DNA from: Bacillota bacterium
GTDB lineage: Bacteria; Bacillota; Clostridia; Peptostreptococcales; Anaerovoracaceae
Length of the DNA: 64,000 nucleotides
Direction of reading: 5' to 3'
Assembly: GCA_029006195.1 (NCBI GenBank)
Contig: JAQXGH010000048.1
Coordinates: 1 to 64,000 of the forward strand
Below the pieces are notes generated by a model. It was not told where the DNA came from and ran no database searches. It saw only the letters and a list, made by a program, of their open reading frames with translations. Shown in pieces: positions 43,562 through 53,558 of the stretch (positions are counted from its first letter, which is position 1; each line of letters begins with the position of its first letter). Made by a program: the position numbers and the translations under genes.

Positions 43562-46255
43562 ATGGAGAACAATTTAGCTAAAACTTATAACCCTAAAGAA
43601 TTCGAAGACAGAATATACGAAAGCTGGGAAACAAGCGGTGCATTTAAGGCTGAAGTTGATAGAGACAAGAAGCCATATACAATCGTAATGCCACCTCCAA
43701 ACATCACAGGTCAGCTGCACATGGGTCACGCTCTTGACCATACTCTTCAGGATATCCTGATTAGATGGAAGAGAATGCAGGGCTACAGTGCATTATGGGT
43801 TCCTGGTTCAGACCACGCTTCAATCGCAACTGAAGTTAAGGTCGTTAACAAGATCAGAGAAGAAGAAGGCCTGGAAAAGGAAGATCTGGGAAGAGAAGAA
43901 TTCCTGAAGAGAGCATGGGCATGGAAGGAAGAATACGGCGGCAGAATCACTAAGCAGTGTCGTAAGCTGGGGGACTCATGTGACTGGGAAAGAGAAAGAT
44001 TCACAATGGATGAAGGCTGCAACCATGCAGTTAAGACAGCTTTCATTAAGCTCTACGAAAAGGGACTTATCTACAGAGGCCACAGACTGGTTAACTGGTG
44101 TCCAGTATGCGGAACTTCACTCTCAGATGCTGAAGTTGAACACGAAGATAAGAACGGTAAGTACTGGTACTTCAAGTATCCTGCAGTAAATCCAACTGCT
44201 GACTTCGATGGTATCGTAGTTGCTACATCAAGACCTGAAACAATGTTCGCAGATGAAGCTATCGCTGTTCATCCTGACGACGAAAGATATAAGAATGTAA
44301 TCGGACAGAAGGTTATTCTCCCAATGGTAGGAAAGGAAATCCCTATCATCGCAGATAGCTATCCTGATCCAGAGAAGGGAACAGGTGCAGTAAAGATCAC
44401 TCCTGCACACGACCCTAACGACTTCGAAGTAGGCCAGAGACATGACCTGCCAATGGTAAGCTGTATCAATAATGACGCAAGCATGAACGAACTGGCTGGC
44501 AAGTATGAAGGTCAGGACAGATACGAATGCAGAAAGAACTGGGTTGCTGACCTGGAAGAAGCAGGTTTCCTTGTTAAGACTGAAGAAAAGGTTATCCCAA
44601 TGGGTACTTGCTACAGATGCCACACTGTAATCGAAGACATGATTTCAGATCAGTGGTTCGTAGCAATGGAAGATCTCGCAAAGCCTGCAATCGAAGCAGT
44701 AAAGAAGGGCACATCAAAGTTCATTCCAGAAAGATTTGATAAGACATACTTCCACTGGCTGGAAGAAATCAGAGACTGGTGTATCTCCAGACAGCTCTGG
44801 TGGGGACATAGAATTCCAGCATATTACTGTGAAGAATGTGGCGAAATGGTAGTTGCAGCTGATACTCCAGAAAAGTGTCCTAAGTGCGGCGCTACTCATT
44901 TCCATCAGGATGAAGACGTTCTGGATACTTGGTTCTCAAGTGCTTTATGGCCTTTCTCAACACTGGGCTGGCCAGAAAAGACTGTAGATTTGGAATACTT
45001 CTATCCAACAACAACAATGGTAACAGGCTATGATATCATCTTCTTCTGGGTAGTAAGAATGATGTTCTCAGGCCTTGAATACATGGGCGAAGTTCCATTC
45101 TATGACATCTACATCCACGGTCTTGTTAGAGACGCACAGGGTCGTAAGATGAGTAAGTCACTCGGCAACGGTATCGATCCACTGGAAGTTATCGACCAGT
45201 ACGGTGCTGATGCATTAAGATTCATGCTCTCAACTGGTATCACACCAGGTAACGACATGAGATTCACAACTGACAGACTTGAAAACGCTAGAAACTTCGC
45301 TAACAAGCTCTGGAATGCATCAAGATTCGTAATCATGAACCTCCAGGACGAAGAAGGAAACTTCAAGTCAATGGACTTCGATATGGACAAGCTCCAGGAC
45401 GAAGATAAGTGGATGCTTTCAAGAGTAAACGATGCAGCTAAGTACATCGAAACTGCAATGGAAAGATATGACCTGGCACTGGCAGGACAGAGAGCATACG
45501 ATCTCATCTGGAATGAATACTGTGACTGGTATATCGAACTCGTTAAGGGCAGACTCTATGGTGACGATGAAGCTGATAAGGCAGTTGCTAGAGCAGTACT
45601 GGTTAAGGCTCTTAAGGACATGCTTGCACTGCTTCACCCATTCATGCCATTCATAACAGAAGAAATCTGGAGCTACCTGCCTGCAGGCGAAGTAAGCGAA
45701 GATAATCCTAACAATTTCCTGATCAAGAGCCAGTGGCCATGCTATAACGAAGATAATACATTCGCAGCAGAATCTGAACGTCTGGAAATGGCAATGTCCA
45801 TCATCAAGAGCATCAGAAATATCAGAGCAGAGGCTGATGCAGCTCCAAGCAAGAAGCTGACTGCTGTAATTCTCTACGGTGAAGGCAGAGAAGAAACAGT
45901 TAAGGCTGGCGAAAGATATATTAAGAAACTGGCTAATATTACAGAAATTACATTTATCAATGATAAAAAGGATGTACCTGAAGAAACAATGTCAGCAGTA
46001 GTTGACGGTGCTGAAGTATACATTCCGCTTGATGACATCATGGATTATGAAGCAGAACTTGATCGTCTCAAGAAAGAAAAGAAGAAGCTTGAAGGCGAAG
46101 TTAAGAGAGTTACAGGTAAGCTTTCAAATCCTGGATTTGTTAACAAGGCACCTGCTAAGGTTGTTGAAGAAGAAAAGAACAAGCAGGTTATGTACGAAGA
46201 AATGCTGGCTAAGGTTATTGCCAGATTAGAAATCGTAGAAAAGAAAGTAAACTAA
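43562..46255 (+). CDS. valS: Valyl-tRNA synthetase
   Basis: Charges tRNA-Val. The 897-aa class I synthetase has the HIGH-type motif as HMGHALDH (about 48), the editing (CP1) domain with TSRPETMFADEA, a zinc-knuckle-like CEECGEMVV-CPKCG segment, KMSKS (about 528), an anticodon-binding domain and a C-terminal coiled coil (about 835-897) that contacts tRNA. AGAGGAGAG precedes the ATG. Only 21 bases separate it from the LarA-like gene, so the T-box leader common on Firmicutes valS genes is absent. valS-folC is a conserved pair. Confidence 0.97.
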   Translation: MENNLAKTYNPKEFEDRIYESWETSGAFKAEVDRDKKPYTIVMPPPNITGQLHMGHALDHTLQDILIRWKRMQGYSALWVPGSDHASIATEVKVVNKIREEEGLEKEDLGREEFLKRAWAWKEEYGGRITKQCRKLGDSCDWERERFTMDEGCNHAVKTAFIKLYEKGLIYRGHRLVNWCPVCGTSLSDAEVEHEDKNGKYWYFKYPAVNPTADFDGIVVATSRPETMFADEAIAVHPDDERYKNVIGQKVILPMVGKEIPIIADSYPDPEKGTGAVKITPAHDPNDFEVGQRHDLPMVSCINNDASMNELAGKYEGQDRYECRKNWVADLEEAGFLVKTEEKVIPMGTCYRCHTVIEDMISDQWFVAMEDLAKPAIEAVKKGTSKFIPERFDKTYFHWLEEIRDWCISRQLWWGHRIPAYYCEECGEMVVAADTPEKCPKCGATHFHQDEDVLDTWFSSALWPFSTLGWPEKTVDLEYFYPTTTMVTGYDIIFFWVVRMMFSGLEYMGEVPFYDIYIHGLVRDAQGRKMSKSLGNGIDPLEVIDQYGADALRFMLSTGITPGNDMRFTTDRLENARNFANKLWNASRFVIMNLQDEEGNFKSMDFDMDKLQDEDKWMLSRVNDAAKYIETAMERYDLALAGQRAYDLIWNEYCDWYIELVKGRLYGDDEADKAVARAVLVKALKDMLALLHPFMPFITEEIWSYLPAGEVSEDNPNNFLIKSQWPCYNEDNTFAAESERLEMAMSIIKSIRNIRAEADAAPSKKLTAVILYGEGREETVKAGERYIKKLANITEITFINDKKDVPEETMSAVVDGAEVYIPLDDIMDYEAELDRLKKEKKKLEGEVKRVTGKLSNPGFVNKAPAKVVEEEKNKQVMYEEMLAKVIARLEIVEKKVN

Positions 46256-46256
46256 C

Positions 46257-47642
46257 ATGACAACAGCAGTAGAGAAATTCGAAGAATTTAATAAATTCGG
46301 CATCCTTTTAGGACTGGATCGAATCAGAGAACTCCTTAGGAGACTGGGGGATCCTCAAAAGGATGGCAAATACATTCACATCACAGGAACAAACGGCAAG
46401 GGCTCAGTATCCAAGTATTTGGAGAAAGGCCTTGCGAGTTGTGGATATAAGGTTGGCCTTTACACATCGCCTTATATCGAGAAGTTCAATGAGAGAATTC
46501 AGTGCGGCGGCGAGATGATTTCGGATGAAGATCTGGAGCGTATCGGCAATATGGCACTGGCAAAGGCTGAAGAAATGGTTAAGGACGGCCTTGATTCTCC
46601 AACTGAATTTGAAGTTGTAATGGCCACAGCCTTCCTGTATTTCAAAGAGCAGGCACCGGATATCGTAATATTGGAAGCCGGCATGGGAGGAATCGGTGAT
46701 GCTACAAATGTCATCGATAAGCCTTTAGTAAGCGTTTTCACAAACGTTACTTTTGACCACATGCATGCTCTCGGTAATACTTTGGAAGCAATCGCGACTG
46801 ATAAGGCGGGCATTATCAAAGAAGGATGCCCTGTTGTATCAAACGTTGACATTCGTGAACCTGCAGTAGTTATAGCTAAGACTGCTTATGAGAAGGGCTG
46901 CAGACTTTACGATACATCAAAAATCAAGTGCACTATCGATTGGCAGACTCCTCTGGAGCAGCAGGTGAGCATGGAACTCTGGTATACAGATTACAGTGAG
47001 GTTATAACTTCAATGGTTGGTAAGCACCAGGCTGAAAATGTTAAGACTGCTCTGGCTGTAATCGAAGTTCTGAGAAAAGATCAGAAGATAAAGGTTGAAA
47101 GAAGCGCTCTATATAAGGGCATCAGAGAAGCTGTTCAGCCTGGACGATTCGAAGTATTAAGAGGCAGAGACGGCGAGAAACCGTACGTTATCATCGATGG
47201 CGCACATAACGATGCGGGTGGTGCATCAGTTGCAAATGCAGTTAAGAGCCTGTTCCCGGATAGCAAGACATTAGTTGTTGCGGGAATGGTTTCAAATAAA
47301 GAAATCGATAAAGTCGTTTCACATTTCGCTGAGATAGCTGACGGCTTCATCGCTACAGCTCCGGATTATGACGAGAGGAAACTCGAGGCAGCAGACCTAG
47401 CGGAGCACATTACAAACGTATTAGAAGAATTAGAGAAGAAGGGCGAAGGTAGAGGCGCCAAGGTAATCGCAGTTGCAGATACTCCTAGCCATAGCGTTGA
47501 ACTGGCACTTAACGTAAAAGATGATTACGACGTTATACTTTTCGCAGGATCACTGTATCTGATAGGGGAAATCAGAAGCATTTTTTCTAAAAATACTGAT
47601 TATGACTATGACCGTACACTCAAGTATGGGAATAGGAAATAA
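46257..47642 (+). CDS. folC: Folylpolyglutamate/dihydrofolate synthase
   Basis: Adds glutamate to dihydropteroate and lengthens the polyglutamate tail of folates, keeping the cofactors used by Fhs and Fmt in the cell. The 461-aa protein is a Mur-ligase relative with HITGTNGKGSV (ATP site, about 42), EAGMGGIGDATNV, TFDHMHALG and the C-terminal DGAHNDAGG domain. The ATG lies one base after the valS stop. Its end precedes the lipid kinase start by 22 bases. Confidence 0.95.
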   Translation: MTTAVEKFEEFNKFGILLGLDRIRELLRRLGDPQKDGKYIHITGTNGKGSVSKYLEKGLASCGYKVGLYTSPYIEKFNERIQCGGEMISDEDLERIGNMALAKAEEMVKDGLDSPTEFEVVMATAFLYFKEQAPDIVILEAGMGGIGDATNVIDKPLVSVFTNVTFDHMHALGNTLEAIATDKAGIIKEGCPVVSNVDIREPAVVIAKTAYEKGCRLYDTSKIKCTIDWQTPLEQQVSMELWYTDYSEVITSMVGKHQAENVKTALAVIEVLRKDQKIKVERSALYKGIREAVQPGRFEVLRGRDGEKPYVIIDGAHNDAGGASVANAVKSLFPDSKTLVVAGMVSNKEIDKVVSHFAEIADGFIATAPDYDERKLEAADLAEHITNVLEELEKKGEGRGAKVIAVADTPSHSVELALNVKDDYDVILFAGSLYLIGEIRSIFSKNTDYDYDRTLKYGNRK

Positions 47643-47664
47643 TCCAAGTTTAGAGGTGAGAATC

Positions 47665-48585
47665 ATGGAAAAATTAGCTGGAAAAAAAGTACTTCTTTAC
47701 TACAACCCATATTCAGGAAATGGTATCTTCCGTAACAATTTGGATCATATCATCGAGAGGATACAGGATGCAGGGTTTCAGGCAGTACCGGTAAGAATGA
47801 ATCACGGTATTGTTATCGAGAAAGTATTCGCTACTATGAATCAGGAAGAATACAGCAGAATCATCTGCTGCGGCGGTGATGGCACTATCAACATCTGTGT
47901 AAATGCCATGGTTAGAAATGACATTCACCTTCCTATAGGAATTCTTCCTTCAGGCACAGCGAATGATTTCGCATACTATTATGAGCTTCCGTCTGATATT
48001 GATATGGCCTTAGACGTTGCGCTTGGAAGTAAGACAACACAGGCCGATGTAGGCAGAGCTAATGGCAGATGTTTCATTAACGTTTGCGCTCTCGGAGCAA
48101 TGGTTGATGTCAGCCAGAAAACTGACCCTAGAGTTAAACATGCAATAGGATCTTTAGCATATTACATTACAGCTGTAAGCGAACTGCCTCAGATCCACCC
48201 TATCAAGGTTAGACTCACAACAAAAGAAAGTGTTCACGATGAAGAAATATACTTCATGACAGTTCTTAACGGTGAATCTGCAGGCGGCTTCAGAAAGCTT
48301 TCTCCAGATGCATCAATGAAGGACGGCAAGCTCGATATAATTGTATTTAAGAAGATGCCAATAGTTGATTTTGCTCCGCTCCTCCATCAGGTTATTATCG
48401 GAACACATCCAGAAAACAAAAACGTCCTCTATTTCCAGACTGATTATCTGAAGATAGAATCGGACGAAGATATAGCTACAGACTTCGACGGTGAAGCTGG
48501 CGAAAAGCTGCCAATCGAATTCTCGCTCGAAAAATTGAGACTCGAAGTTTTTGTCTCAGAAAGGACATGGCATTACGATGACTAA
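47665..48585 (+). CDS. Diacylglycerol kinase-family lipid kinase (YegS/BmrU/DgkB type)
   Basis: A 306-aa soluble lipid kinase. The N-terminal nucleotide-binding domain has NPYSGNG, the GGDGTINICVNAM motif (about 71) and GILPSGTANDFA; the C-terminal beta-sandwich carries DGKLDIIVFKK. Members phosphorylate diacylglycerol or related lipids, in Gram-positives mainly recycling the diacylglycerol left by lipoteichoic acid synthesis. Substrate is inferred. ATG 47665 with AGAGGTGAG upstream replaces the track start at 47602, which overlaps folC. Its stop overlaps the next gene by 8 bases. Confidence 0.9.
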   Translation: MEKLAGKKVLLYYNPYSGNGIFRNNLDHIIERIQDAGFQAVPVRMNHGIVIEKVFATMNQEEYSRIICCGGDGTINICVNAMVRNDIHLPIGILPSGTANDFAYYYELPSDIDMALDVALGSKTTQADVGRANGRCFINVCALGAMVDVSQKTDPRVKHAIGSLAYYITAVSELPQIHPIKVRLTTKESVHDEEIYFMTVLNGESAGGFRKLSPDASMKDGKLDIIVFKKMPIVDFAPLLHQVIIGTHPENKNVLYFQTDYLKIESDEDIATDFDGEAGEKLPIEFSLEKLRLEVFVSERTWHYDD

Positions 48586-49036
48586 TTATATTATCAGGGA
48601 AACAGAAGAATACGATAAGCTGGTACCGTTTTTTATCGAAAACGAACTGGAATTCACCGAAGATGATGCTATCGAAGTTCCAACATACATCCAGAAATGC
48701 TGGGAAATCATAGAAGGTGAAGACCCTGAAAACGGCAGACTTATAGGAGGTTTCGTTCTTGGCAAGAGAGAAGGCGAATACATCTGCGATGGTATCGCTA
48801 TAGATAAGGCTTACAGAAAGAGCCATCTGGGAAAGAGCCTTCTGGAACTTGCAATCGAAGAAATCAGAGCAAATGGCGGAAAGAGAATATATCTTGTTGC
48901 CAGAGCACCTGAATTCTTCAGAAAACAAGGCTTTAATACAGTTTCAAGGGAAGAGGCACCAAACTTCTTTGAATGCCTCACATGCCCTCAGTATGGTGTA
49001 AGCTGCCATCCTGAAGTAATGCTATATAACTTATAA
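48578..49036 (+). CDS. GNAT N-acetyltransferase, ArgA-like subgroup
   Basis: A 152-aa acetyl-CoA-dependent acetyltransferase. The GNAT acetyl-CoA pocket is at about residues 75-95 (IDKAYRKSHLGKSLL). The C-terminal pattern FFRKQGFNTV, then ECLTCPQYGVSCHPEVM with three cysteines, resembles stand-alone GNATs related to N-acetylglutamate synthase, so amino-acid acetylation is possible but unproven. It overlaps the lipid kinase by 8 bases; TTG 48551 is an upstream in-frame alternative that I rejected. The nearest Shine-Dalgarno is AAAGGA about 12 bases upstream. Confidence 0.8.
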   Translation: MTNYIIRETEEYDKLVPFFIENELEFTEDDAIEVPTYIQKCWEIIEGEDPENGRLIGGFVLGKREGEYICDGIAIDKAYRKSHLGKSLLELAIEEIRANGGKRIYLVARAPEFFRKQGFNTVSREEAPNFFECLTCPQYGVSCHPEVMLYNL

Positions 49037-49053
49037 ATTTGTAAGGAGATACA

Positions 49054-50223
49054 ATGAGAAGATTATTTACTTTTCTGATTGCTCTGTGTCTGGCGTTTTC
49101 AGTGTCAGTTCCGGTATCGTTAATAGACGATGATTCGGGATCTGCAGCTTTTGCAGCAAAGGCTACAAAAGAAAACAAAAACGCTCAGATGGGCCACAGC
49201 ATCAAAAGGCTCAAAACAAGTAAAGATAATGAAGATGTTGTCTATGCTGCTAGAGTTGTAGCTGTAGGCGAAAACGGCGGAGAGGAATTAACCAAATTTT
49301 TCAAAGACTACCAGTCTGGATATCTGGTGGGCATAGATGTCAGCTACTGGCAGGGAAACATTAATTGGGATAAAGTTGCAGGAGAAGTTGACTTCGCTAT
49401 CTTAAGATGCGGATACGGTAAAAACGTAAAGTCAAAGGACGACAGCACTTTTGAGAAAAATGCCAGAGCCTGCGAAGAAAGAGGCATCCCATACGGTGTC
49501 TATCTCTACTCATATGCGAATACTGTAGCTAAGGCTGAAGATGAAGCGGACCACTGCCTGAGACTCCTTAAGGGTCACGAGCCTGACCTTCCGATTTATT
49601 ACGACCTGGAAGATAAGGAGGTATCAAAGGCTGGAAGTACAAGAATCAAGAAAATGGCTAAAGCTTTCTGCAAGAGAATAACAGAAAACGGCTACAAAGC
49701 AGGTGTATATGCCAGCCTCTCATGGTGGCAGAGCAAGCTGGGAACAAGTGCTGATGGATACAGCAAGTGGGTTGCTCAATGGAATACAAGCTGCAGCGCA
49801 TCAGAGGCACAAATCTGGCAGTTCTCCAGTAATGGCACTGTTCCTGGAATCTCAGGAAGGGTAGATATGAACGAGATGATGATTCCTAAATCAGAAATGG
49901 ATACCTTCATGGAAGGTGCATACACTAAATTTAGCGGCCAGGCTAAAAACGTTGATGACTATGAAGCCATCGTTCTCGAAAACAATGTAACTGTAAAGAT
50001 GGGACCTGGAACTGGTTTTAGAACTTCAGGAACCCTGCGGGCTGGAACTAAGATCAATGTAAGTGAAACCTATAACGGATACGCTCACCTGACTGATGGT
50101 AAAGGTGTAAATATCAAGAAACTCGAAGGCGGAATCACTGAAGGTGGTACACCTGAATATCAGGGATCATCTACAGAAGATGAGGCTGATAGCTGGATCC
50201 CGCTTGATGCTATCGCCTTCTAA
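49054..50223 (+). CDS. Secreted GH25 muramidase with SH3-like domain (A)
   Basis: A 389-aa secreted lysozyme-type hydrolase. A signal peptide covers about 1-35 (FAAKA cleavage region). The GH25 domain (about 88-290) has GIDVSYWQGNINW, with the catalytic-site aspartate, IYYDLEDKE, with the acid pair, and GVYASLSWW and WQFSSNGTVPGI near the end. A bacterial SH3-like domain follows (about 310-355, VKMGPGTGFRTSG), then a Gly/Glu-rich tail ending WIPLDAIAF. It cuts the glycan strands of peptidoglycan, in wall turnover or as a secreted lysin. TAAGGAGAT precedes the ATG. Tandem with a second GH25 gene. Confidence 0.92.
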   Translation: MRRLFTFLIALCLAFSVSVPVSLIDDDSGSAAFAAKATKENKNAQMGHSIKRLKTSKDNEDVVYAARVVAVGENGGEELTKFFKDYQSGYLVGIDVSYWQGNINWDKVAGEVDFAILRCGYGKNVKSKDDSTFEKNARACEERGIPYGVYLYSYANTVAKAEDEADHCLRLLKGHEPDLPIYYDLEDKEVSKAGSTRIKKMAKAFCKRITENGYKAGVYASLSWWQSKLGTSADGYSKWVAQWNTSCSASEAQIWQFSSNGTVPGISGRVDMNEMMIPKSEMDTFMEGAYTKFSGQAKNVDDYEAIVLENNVTVKMGPGTGFRTSGTLRAGTKINVSETYNGYAHLTDGKGVNIKKLEGGITEGGTPEYQGSSTEDEADSWIPLDAIAF

Positions 50224-50289
50224 GATCACAACCAGTTATCCTAAAGATATTGCTGATGACAATGAATAGCTAGGAGGCAACGACTAATC

Positions 50290-51804
50290 ATGAGAAACAA
50301 AATTCTTAAATGGACAATGATAATGGTTCTTTCTGTATCATTGGCTGTTTCACCTGCGGTGGGCGTTATGGAAGCTCATGCTGGCGATGATGGTCAATAT
50401 CTCAGATCACCTGCTGATACTAATCTGGAAGGCAAGAATGCGATTGCCCTCATGGTGGATTCAGACACTAAGGATGTTCTTCAGGACCCTATGTTCTACA
50501 GATATTACGATATCGGGCTTTTTGGTCAGATAAAGAAGAAGACTGTAGATACTGACGAAATGGAGAAATACAACACTCCTTCCGCTGATACTAAAGATAT
50601 GAAAGCTGAAGTTGTATCAGATATGAACTGCATGGGATGCGGTATATCAGGTCTTGGTAAAGCTGAAGTTCCGTCTAAGTACAAAAACTACAAAAGATAC
50701 AATTGTCTCGACATTTCAGAGTGGCAGAAGAAGATTTCCGCGTCTAACTGGAAGACTGTTAAGAACGCAGGTGTTACACACGTAATCATACGTGTAGGCG
50801 GAAGTTATCTTAAATCAGGAAGCTCATTCTCAGATACATATTATGAGCAGAACATTACAAACGCATACAACGCTGGACTTAAAATAGGTGTTTACTATTT
50901 CTCACAGGCTTTAACAACAGCTGAAGCGCAGAGAGAAGCTGAATATACACTTAAGCTTATCAAGCCTTATAAGAGCAAGATCACAATGCCTGTAGTATTT
51001 GACTATGAATCAAACGAAAGCGGCAGACTGACAGGATCAAAACTCAAGTCACTTGGAAAGAGCGGTACAGCTACAAAAATCTGCGAAGCTTTCTGCGAAA
51101 AGGTAAAGAGTGAAGGCTATACTCCAATGGTATACGCTAACTACACAACTCTGGAAAATTACCTTAATTACAAGACTCTTCAGAGCAAGTACAAAATCTG
51201 GCTGGCTAATTACACTACAAAGGGCACTGCTACAACATATCCGGGAGAATATTATGCTTGGCAGTACAGCTCAAGTGGTAGAGTAAGCGGAATAAGCGGC
51301 GACCTTGATATGAACTATATCTTCTCAAAGAGCGGCTCAAGCGAAACGTCACAGACAGTAACGCCGCCGGAAACTAATGGAAGCGCAAGTAACGATGAAA
51401 GTACTAGCCAAACTCAGAAACCGCAAATAACAGATGTAACTGCTTATAAGGTAAAGGTAAAATCCAAGGTAAATTACAGAACAGGTCCTGGAACTTCATA
51501 TACTAAAAAGGGATCGTTCAAGAAGGGAAAAATCCTCACAATCAACGGTAAGTGTAAAGTCGGTGATGCAACATGGGGAAGAACTAAAGGCGGAAATTTC
51601 CTTAACCTGAAATACACAAAGAAGTATGGATACCAGGTAAAGACAACAACACGTCTTAACTATAGAACAGGTCCTGGAACTTCATATAAAGTAAAGGGAA
51701 CATTTGCCAAGGGTAAAGTGCTGACGATCGTTTCTAAGAAAAACGGATGGGGTAAAACTAGCGGAGGCAATTACGTCCTGCTTAAATATACAAAAAAGTT
51801 ATAA
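50290..51804 (+). CDS. Secreted GH25 muramidase with two SH3 repeats (B)
   Basis: A 504-aa protein with signal peptide (about 1-33, ending MEAHA), an N-terminal region of about 100 residues that I do not recognise, containing a CMGCG cysteine motif, a GH25 domain (about 138-350) with CLDISEWQKKI, VVFDYESNESG and YAWQYSSSGRVSGI, a Ser/Thr-rich linker, and two C-terminal SH3-like repeats with the shared NYRTGPGTSY motif. The repeats probably bind the wall. Sequence identity with muramidase A is modest, so this is an old duplication or separate acquisition. CTAGGAGG lies 14 bases before the ATG, a rather long spacing. Confidence 0.92.
   Translation: MRNKILKWTMIMVLSVSLAVSPAVGVMEAHAGDDGQYLRSPADTNLEGKNAIALMVDSDTKDVLQDPMFYRYYDIGLFGQIKKKTVDTDEMEKYNTPSADTKDMKAEVVSDMNCMGCGISGLGKAEVPSKYKNYKRYNCLDISEWQKKISASNWKTVKNAGVTHVIIRVGGSYLKSGSSFSDTYYEQNITNAYNAGLKIGVYYFSQALTTAEAQREAEYTLKLIKPYKSKITMPVVFDYESNESGRLTGSKLKSLGKSGTATKICEAFCEKVKSEGYTPMVYANYTTLENYLNYKTLQSKYKIWLANYTTKGTATTYPGEYYAWQYSSSGRVSGISGDLDMNYIFSKSGSSETSQTVTPPETNGSASNDESTSQTQKPQITDVTAYKVKVKSKVNYRTGPGTSYTKKGSFKKGKILTINGKCKVGDATWGRTKGGNFLNLKYTKKYGYQVKTTTRLNYRTGPGTSYKVKGTFAKGKVLTIVSKKNGWGKTSGGNYVLLKYTKKL
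51478..51688 (+). repeat. Duplicated SH3-repeat DNA inside muramidase B
   Basis: A 25-base stretch starting AGAACAGGTCCTGG occurs identically at 51478-51502 and 51664-51688, exactly 186 bases (62 codons) apart. It encodes the RTGPGTSY motif of each SH3 repeat. Identity including third codon positions points to recent duplication or gene conversion. Confidence 0.85.
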
Positions 51805-51865
51805 TACTAAATCTTTAATAACATAATGTATAAAACTTCAATGAATCTAAACGGGAGGTTTGAGA

Positions 51866-53542
51866 ATGGGTTACAAAGAAGAGTATAACAAGTGGATAAA
51901 CAGTGAATTCGTAAGCGAAGAAGACAAGAAAGTTCTTGGCGAAATGAACGATAGCGAAATATACGAAGCTTTCTACAAGAGTGCTGAGTTCGGTACTGCA
52001 GGCATGCGTGGAATCATGGGTCCTGGTACAAACAGATTAAACACTAACACAGTAAGAATGGCTTCAAAGGGCTTAGCTGAATATCTGCAGAGCAGTGATG
52101 AGGTGACGGGAACCCCTTCAGTTGCCATCGCATATGATACAAGAAACAATTCAGAAAGCTATGCTATGGAAACAGCTAAGGTTTTGGCTGCAGCTGGAGT
52201 AAAGGCATACATTTTTGACAGATACTCACCAGTACCACTTCTTTCATTTGCTGTTAGACATCTGGGTTGCGACGGCGGCGTAGTAATTACAGCAAGCCAT
52301 AACACTAGAGAATATAACGGTTATAAGGTATATGACAACACAGGATGCCAGATGAGCACAGAACCTGCAGCTAAGATCGCTGCAAACATGGAAGCTCTGG
52401 CAGATCCTCTTAACATTGCAACTGCCGCAGAAGATGATGCTAATATCATCAAGATCGGTGACGAAGTAGTTGAAGCTTTCCTTGAAGCAATTAACGGATG
52501 CGGAACTATCGAAGAAGATGGATATGATGCAAAGGCTGCAGCCGCTGACCTCAAGGTAGTTTACACATCGATCCACGGTTCAGGTAGAGACTTCGTTATG
52601 GCTGCACTGGAAAAGTCAGGCTTCACTAATGTTAAGCTGACTGAGGAACAGGCAGAATTCAACGGCGACTTCCCAACTGTTGCAAAGCCAAATCCAGAAG
52701 ATTCAGCTGCATTAAGATATGCTGCTAAGATCGCTATCGAAGAAGGAGCTGACATCGTTATCGGTACTGACCCTGACTGTGACAGAATCGGCGTTGGCGT
52801 TATCTTAGAAGATGGAAACGTAAGATACCTTTCAGGTAACCAGACAGGTGCACTGCTCGTTAACTATCTTAAGGGACAGGGCACACTGATCACTACAATC
52901 GTAACAAGTGAACTTGGTCCTATCGTTGCTAAGGCGAAGGGAATCAATGTTGAACTTACACTTACAGGATTCAAGTACATCGGCGGAATCATGAACGAAA
53001 TGCAGGCTGCCGGTAAGGAAGATAACTTCTTCATGGGTTATGAAGAAAGCTATGGATACCTCACTGGACTTCATGCTAGAGATAAGGACGGCGTTTCAGC
53101 TGCACTGGCTATATGTAAGATGGCAGCTTACTGGAAGGCTCAGGGCAAGTCATTATCAGATGTTTTAGATTCAATTTATGATGAATATGGATTCTGGCTT
53201 GACGCACAGGAGTCATTCGTATATGAAGGTTCAGAGGGCGAAGCAGTAATGAAGAAAATCATGGAAGACTTAAGATCTGCAGGCGCTAGCATCTTTGACG
53301 AATGGGATGATGAAAACAAGGGTACAGTAGAATACATCGACTATAAGGAAGGTATCGGTAATCTTCCTACAGCTAATGTATTAAAGTACAGATTTGGAGA
53401 TAGTTCATGGATCGCTGTAAGACCTTCAGGTACAGAACCTAAAATCAAGGTTTACTACTGCATGAGAGGTGCAACTGAAGCTGAAGCAGCTAGAAGAAAA
53501 GACGCTGCAGCAGCATGCGTTGGCAAGTTTACAGCGGTTTAA
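51866..53542 (+). CDS. Phosphohexomutase (phosphoglucomutase/phosphomannomutase family)
   Basis: Moves phosphate between C1 and C6 of a hexose phosphate. The 558-aa protein has FGTAGMRGIMG at the start, the phosphoserine loop VVITASHNTREYNG (Ser near 145), the metal loop GTDPDCDRIG (about 302), the sugar loop GYEESYG and the phosphate loop RPSGTEPKIK. Length fits the PgcA-type alpha-phosphoglucomutase of Firmicutes, which supplies glucose-1-phosphate for nucleotide sugars. That fits the envelope genes that follow, including the wecE-like aminotransferase that needs a dTDP-sugar. ATG 51866 with CGGGAGG is preferred to TTG 51860. Confidence 0.94.
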   Translation: MGYKEEYNKWINSEFVSEEDKKVLGEMNDSEIYEAFYKSAEFGTAGMRGIMGPGTNRLNTNTVRMASKGLAEYLQSSDEVTGTPSVAIAYDTRNNSESYAMETAKVLAAAGVKAYIFDRYSPVPLLSFAVRHLGCDGGVVITASHNTREYNGYKVYDNTGCQMSTEPAAKIAANMEALADPLNIATAAEDDANIIKIGDEVVEAFLEAINGCGTIEEDGYDAKAAAADLKVVYTSIHGSGRDFVMAALEKSGFTNVKLTEEQAEFNGDFPTVAKPNPEDSAALRYAAKIAIEEGADIVIGTDPDCDRIGVGVILEDGNVRYLSGNQTGALLVNYLKGQGTLITTIVTSELGPIVAKAKGINVELTLTGFKYIGGIMNEMQAAGKEDNFFMGYEESYGYLTGLHARDKDGVSAALAICKMAAYWKAQGKSLSDVLDSIYDEYGFWLDAQESFVYEGSEGEAVMKKIMEDLRSAGASIFDEWDDENKGTVEYIDYKEGIGNLPTANVLKYRFGDSSWIAVRPSGTEPKIKVYYCMRGATEAEAARRKDAAAACVGKFTAV

Positions 53543-53558
53543 GAGACGTGTCAGCTTG

